Assembly (NCBI GenBank): GCA_963831645.1
Contig: CAWHQZ010000023.1
Location: forward strand, 1-64,000
Length of the DNA stretch: 64,000 nt
Reading direction: 5' to 3'
From: CAWHQZ01 sp963831645
GTDB taxonomy: Bacteria; Pseudomonadota; Alphaproteobacteria; Rhizobiales; Aestuariivirgaceae
Shown here: positions 63,079 to 64,000 of the stretch, piece after piece
Numbering within the stretch: the stretch's first letter is position 1
Layout of the letters: every line of letters begins with the position of its first letter
Notes under the pieces: generated by a model
Told to the model about the DNA's origin: nothing
The model's database searches: none
Seen by the model: only the letters and a program-made list of their open reading frames with translations
Program-made: the position numbers and the translations under genes

Positions 63079-64000
63079 TCAACCCAGCGTCGGCATGTTG
63101 AGGCCGGGCGCCGGCGTGTCCTGGTGCGGCCACCGGGTGGTGACCGCCTTGGTGCGGGTGTAGAACTTGACGCCCTCGACGCCGTGGACGTGCAGGTCGC
63201 CGAAGAGCGAGCCCTTCCAGCCGCCGAAGGAATAGAACGCGACCGGCACCGGGATCGGCACGTTGATGCCGACCATGCCGACCTGGATTTCGTTCTCGAA
63301 GCGGCGCGCGGCGCCGCCCGACTCGGTGAAGATCGCGGTGCCGTTCGCGTACGGGTTCGCGTTCACCAGCGCGATCGCCTCTTCCAGCGTGTCGACGCGC
63401 AGCACGATCAGCACCGGCCCGAAGATCTCGTCCTGGTAGATCTTCATCGCCGGCTTGACGTCGTCGAACAGCGTCGTGCCGAGGAAGAACCCGTCCTCGT
63501 GGCCCTTGACGGCGAGGCCGCGGCCGTCGACCACGAGCTTCGCGCCCTCCTTCGCGCCGAGGTCGACGTAGCCCTTCACCTTGTCGCGATGCGCCCTCGT
63601 GACGAGCGGCCCCATGTCGACGCCGTCGGCGTCGCCCGGCCCGACCTTGATCGCCGCCGCCTTCTTCTTCAGGAGCCCGACCAGCGGGTCCGCCGCCGCC
63701 CCGACCGCGACGACCGCGGAGATCGCCATGCAGCGCTCGCCCGCCGAGCCGTACGCCGCGCCGATCAGCGCATCGGCGGCGAACTCGAGGTCGGCGTCGG
63801 GCAGCACCACCGCGTGGTTCTTCGCCCCGCCGAGCGCCTGCACGCGCTTGCCGTGCCGCGCGCCGGTCTCGTAGATGTACTTCGCGATCGGCGTCGAGCC
63901 CACGAAGGACACGGCGTTGATCGCCGGGATGGGCGAGGATCGCGTCCACCGCCTCCTTGTCGCCGTGGACGACGTTGAACACGCCGTCGGGCAGCCCCGC
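63079..64000 (-). CDS. mmsA: Methylmalonate-semialdehyde dehydrogenase, C-terminal part (one frameshift)
   Basis: CoA-acylating aldehyde dehydrogenase of valine and beta-alanine catabolism; the N terminus lies past the window edge. Visible: FNVVHGDKEAVDAILAHP, then after a one-base shift near 63932 VSFVGSTPIAKYIYETGA, GAKNHAVVLPDADLE, catalytic Cys in GSAGERCMAISAVVAVG, EIFGPVLIVLRV and YSFGGWKGSLFGDLHVHG, the family's distinctive end. Acts in the cytoplasm with NAD+ and CoA. Confidence 0.92.
   Translation of the reverse strand, partial: RGCPTACSTSSTATRRRWTRSSPIPAINAVSFVGSTPIAKYIYETGARHGKRVQALGGAKNHAVVLPDADLEFAADALIGAAYGSAGERCMAISAVVAVGAAADPLVGLLKKKAAAIKVGPGDADGVDMGPLVTRAHRDKVKGYVDLGAKEGAKLVVDGRGLAVKGHEDGFFLGTTLFDDVKPAMKIYQDEIFGPVLIVLRVDTLEEAIALVNANPYANGTAIFTESGGAARRFENEIQVGMVGINVPIPVPVAFYSFGGWKGSLFGDLHVHGVEGVKFYTRTKAVTTRWPHQDTPAPGLNMPTLG

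Noticed and set aside
1..64000. CRISPR arrays, rRNA genes, phage structural genes
   Set aside because: I looked for regular short repeats with spacers, rRNA signature sequence and phage gene order and saw none.

Overview
The window is high-GC DNA whose gene content points to a betaproteobacterium of the Burkholderiales type: a napFDABC periplasmic nitrate reductase operon, several Bug/TctC-type solute receptors, the queA-tgt-yajC-secDF block, mnmA next to a NudJ-like Nudix gene, and a soluble class I DAHP synthase. Many genes that look intact at the protein level are broken by isolated one-base shifts, almost all in GC-rich runs. I read most of these as sequence or assembly errors and describe each such gene as one gene.

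Layout. 0-5.6 kb: the end of a repeat-rich surface protein, translationally overlapped by a hybrid sensor kinase, then a receiver-GGDEF-EAL protein. 5.6-9.9 kb: the nap operon on the minus strand, with an FNR/Anr-like box in front. 10-15.8 kb: a Sel1/TPR protein, a methyl-transfer cluster (core MetE, MTHFR-like, HTH-methyltransferase), an AT-rich control region and a small membrane protein. 15.9-22.7 kb: a large MalT/SARP-type regulator and a VOC / ketopantoate-reductase-like / FAD monooxygenase / DUF2783 operon. 22.8-26.5 kb: a CHASE2 hybrid kinase, a free Hpt protein and an OmpR-type regulator, which together form a phosphorelay. 26.6-30.7 kb: a MmgE/PrpD, Bug, maleate-isomerase-like, Bug operon.

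30.77-37.40 kb is the most striking part: a 6.6-kb island of visibly lower GC bounded by an intact tRNA-Leu(CAA) gene and a 42-bp direct repeat of that tRNA's 5' half. The right-hand copy still carries a good sigma-70 promoter pointing into the island. Cargo: a winged-helix/TPR regulator, an NAD(P)-binding protein, two alpha/beta hydrolases, a metallo-beta-lactamase-fold gene set between 28-bp direct repeats, and a decayed IS110/IS1111-type transposase. No integrase is visible.

37.5-64 kb is mostly housekeeping: DUF808, queA, tgt, yajC, secD, secF; small periplasmic and cytochrome proteins; purB, a GST-like protein, two tandem YceI genes; mnmA, a transglutaminase-like protein and a Nudix hydrolase; an aminotransferase with a hairpin-rich leader; a likely acetylated-amine catabolic operon (aminotransferase, M20 amidohydrolase, acetylpolyamine amidohydrolase); aroG, DUF2189, corA, an AraC-type regulator, two proteins of unknown function and a methylmalonate-semialdehyde dehydrogenase cut by the window end. 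I saw no rRNA, CRISPR array or phage structural genes.
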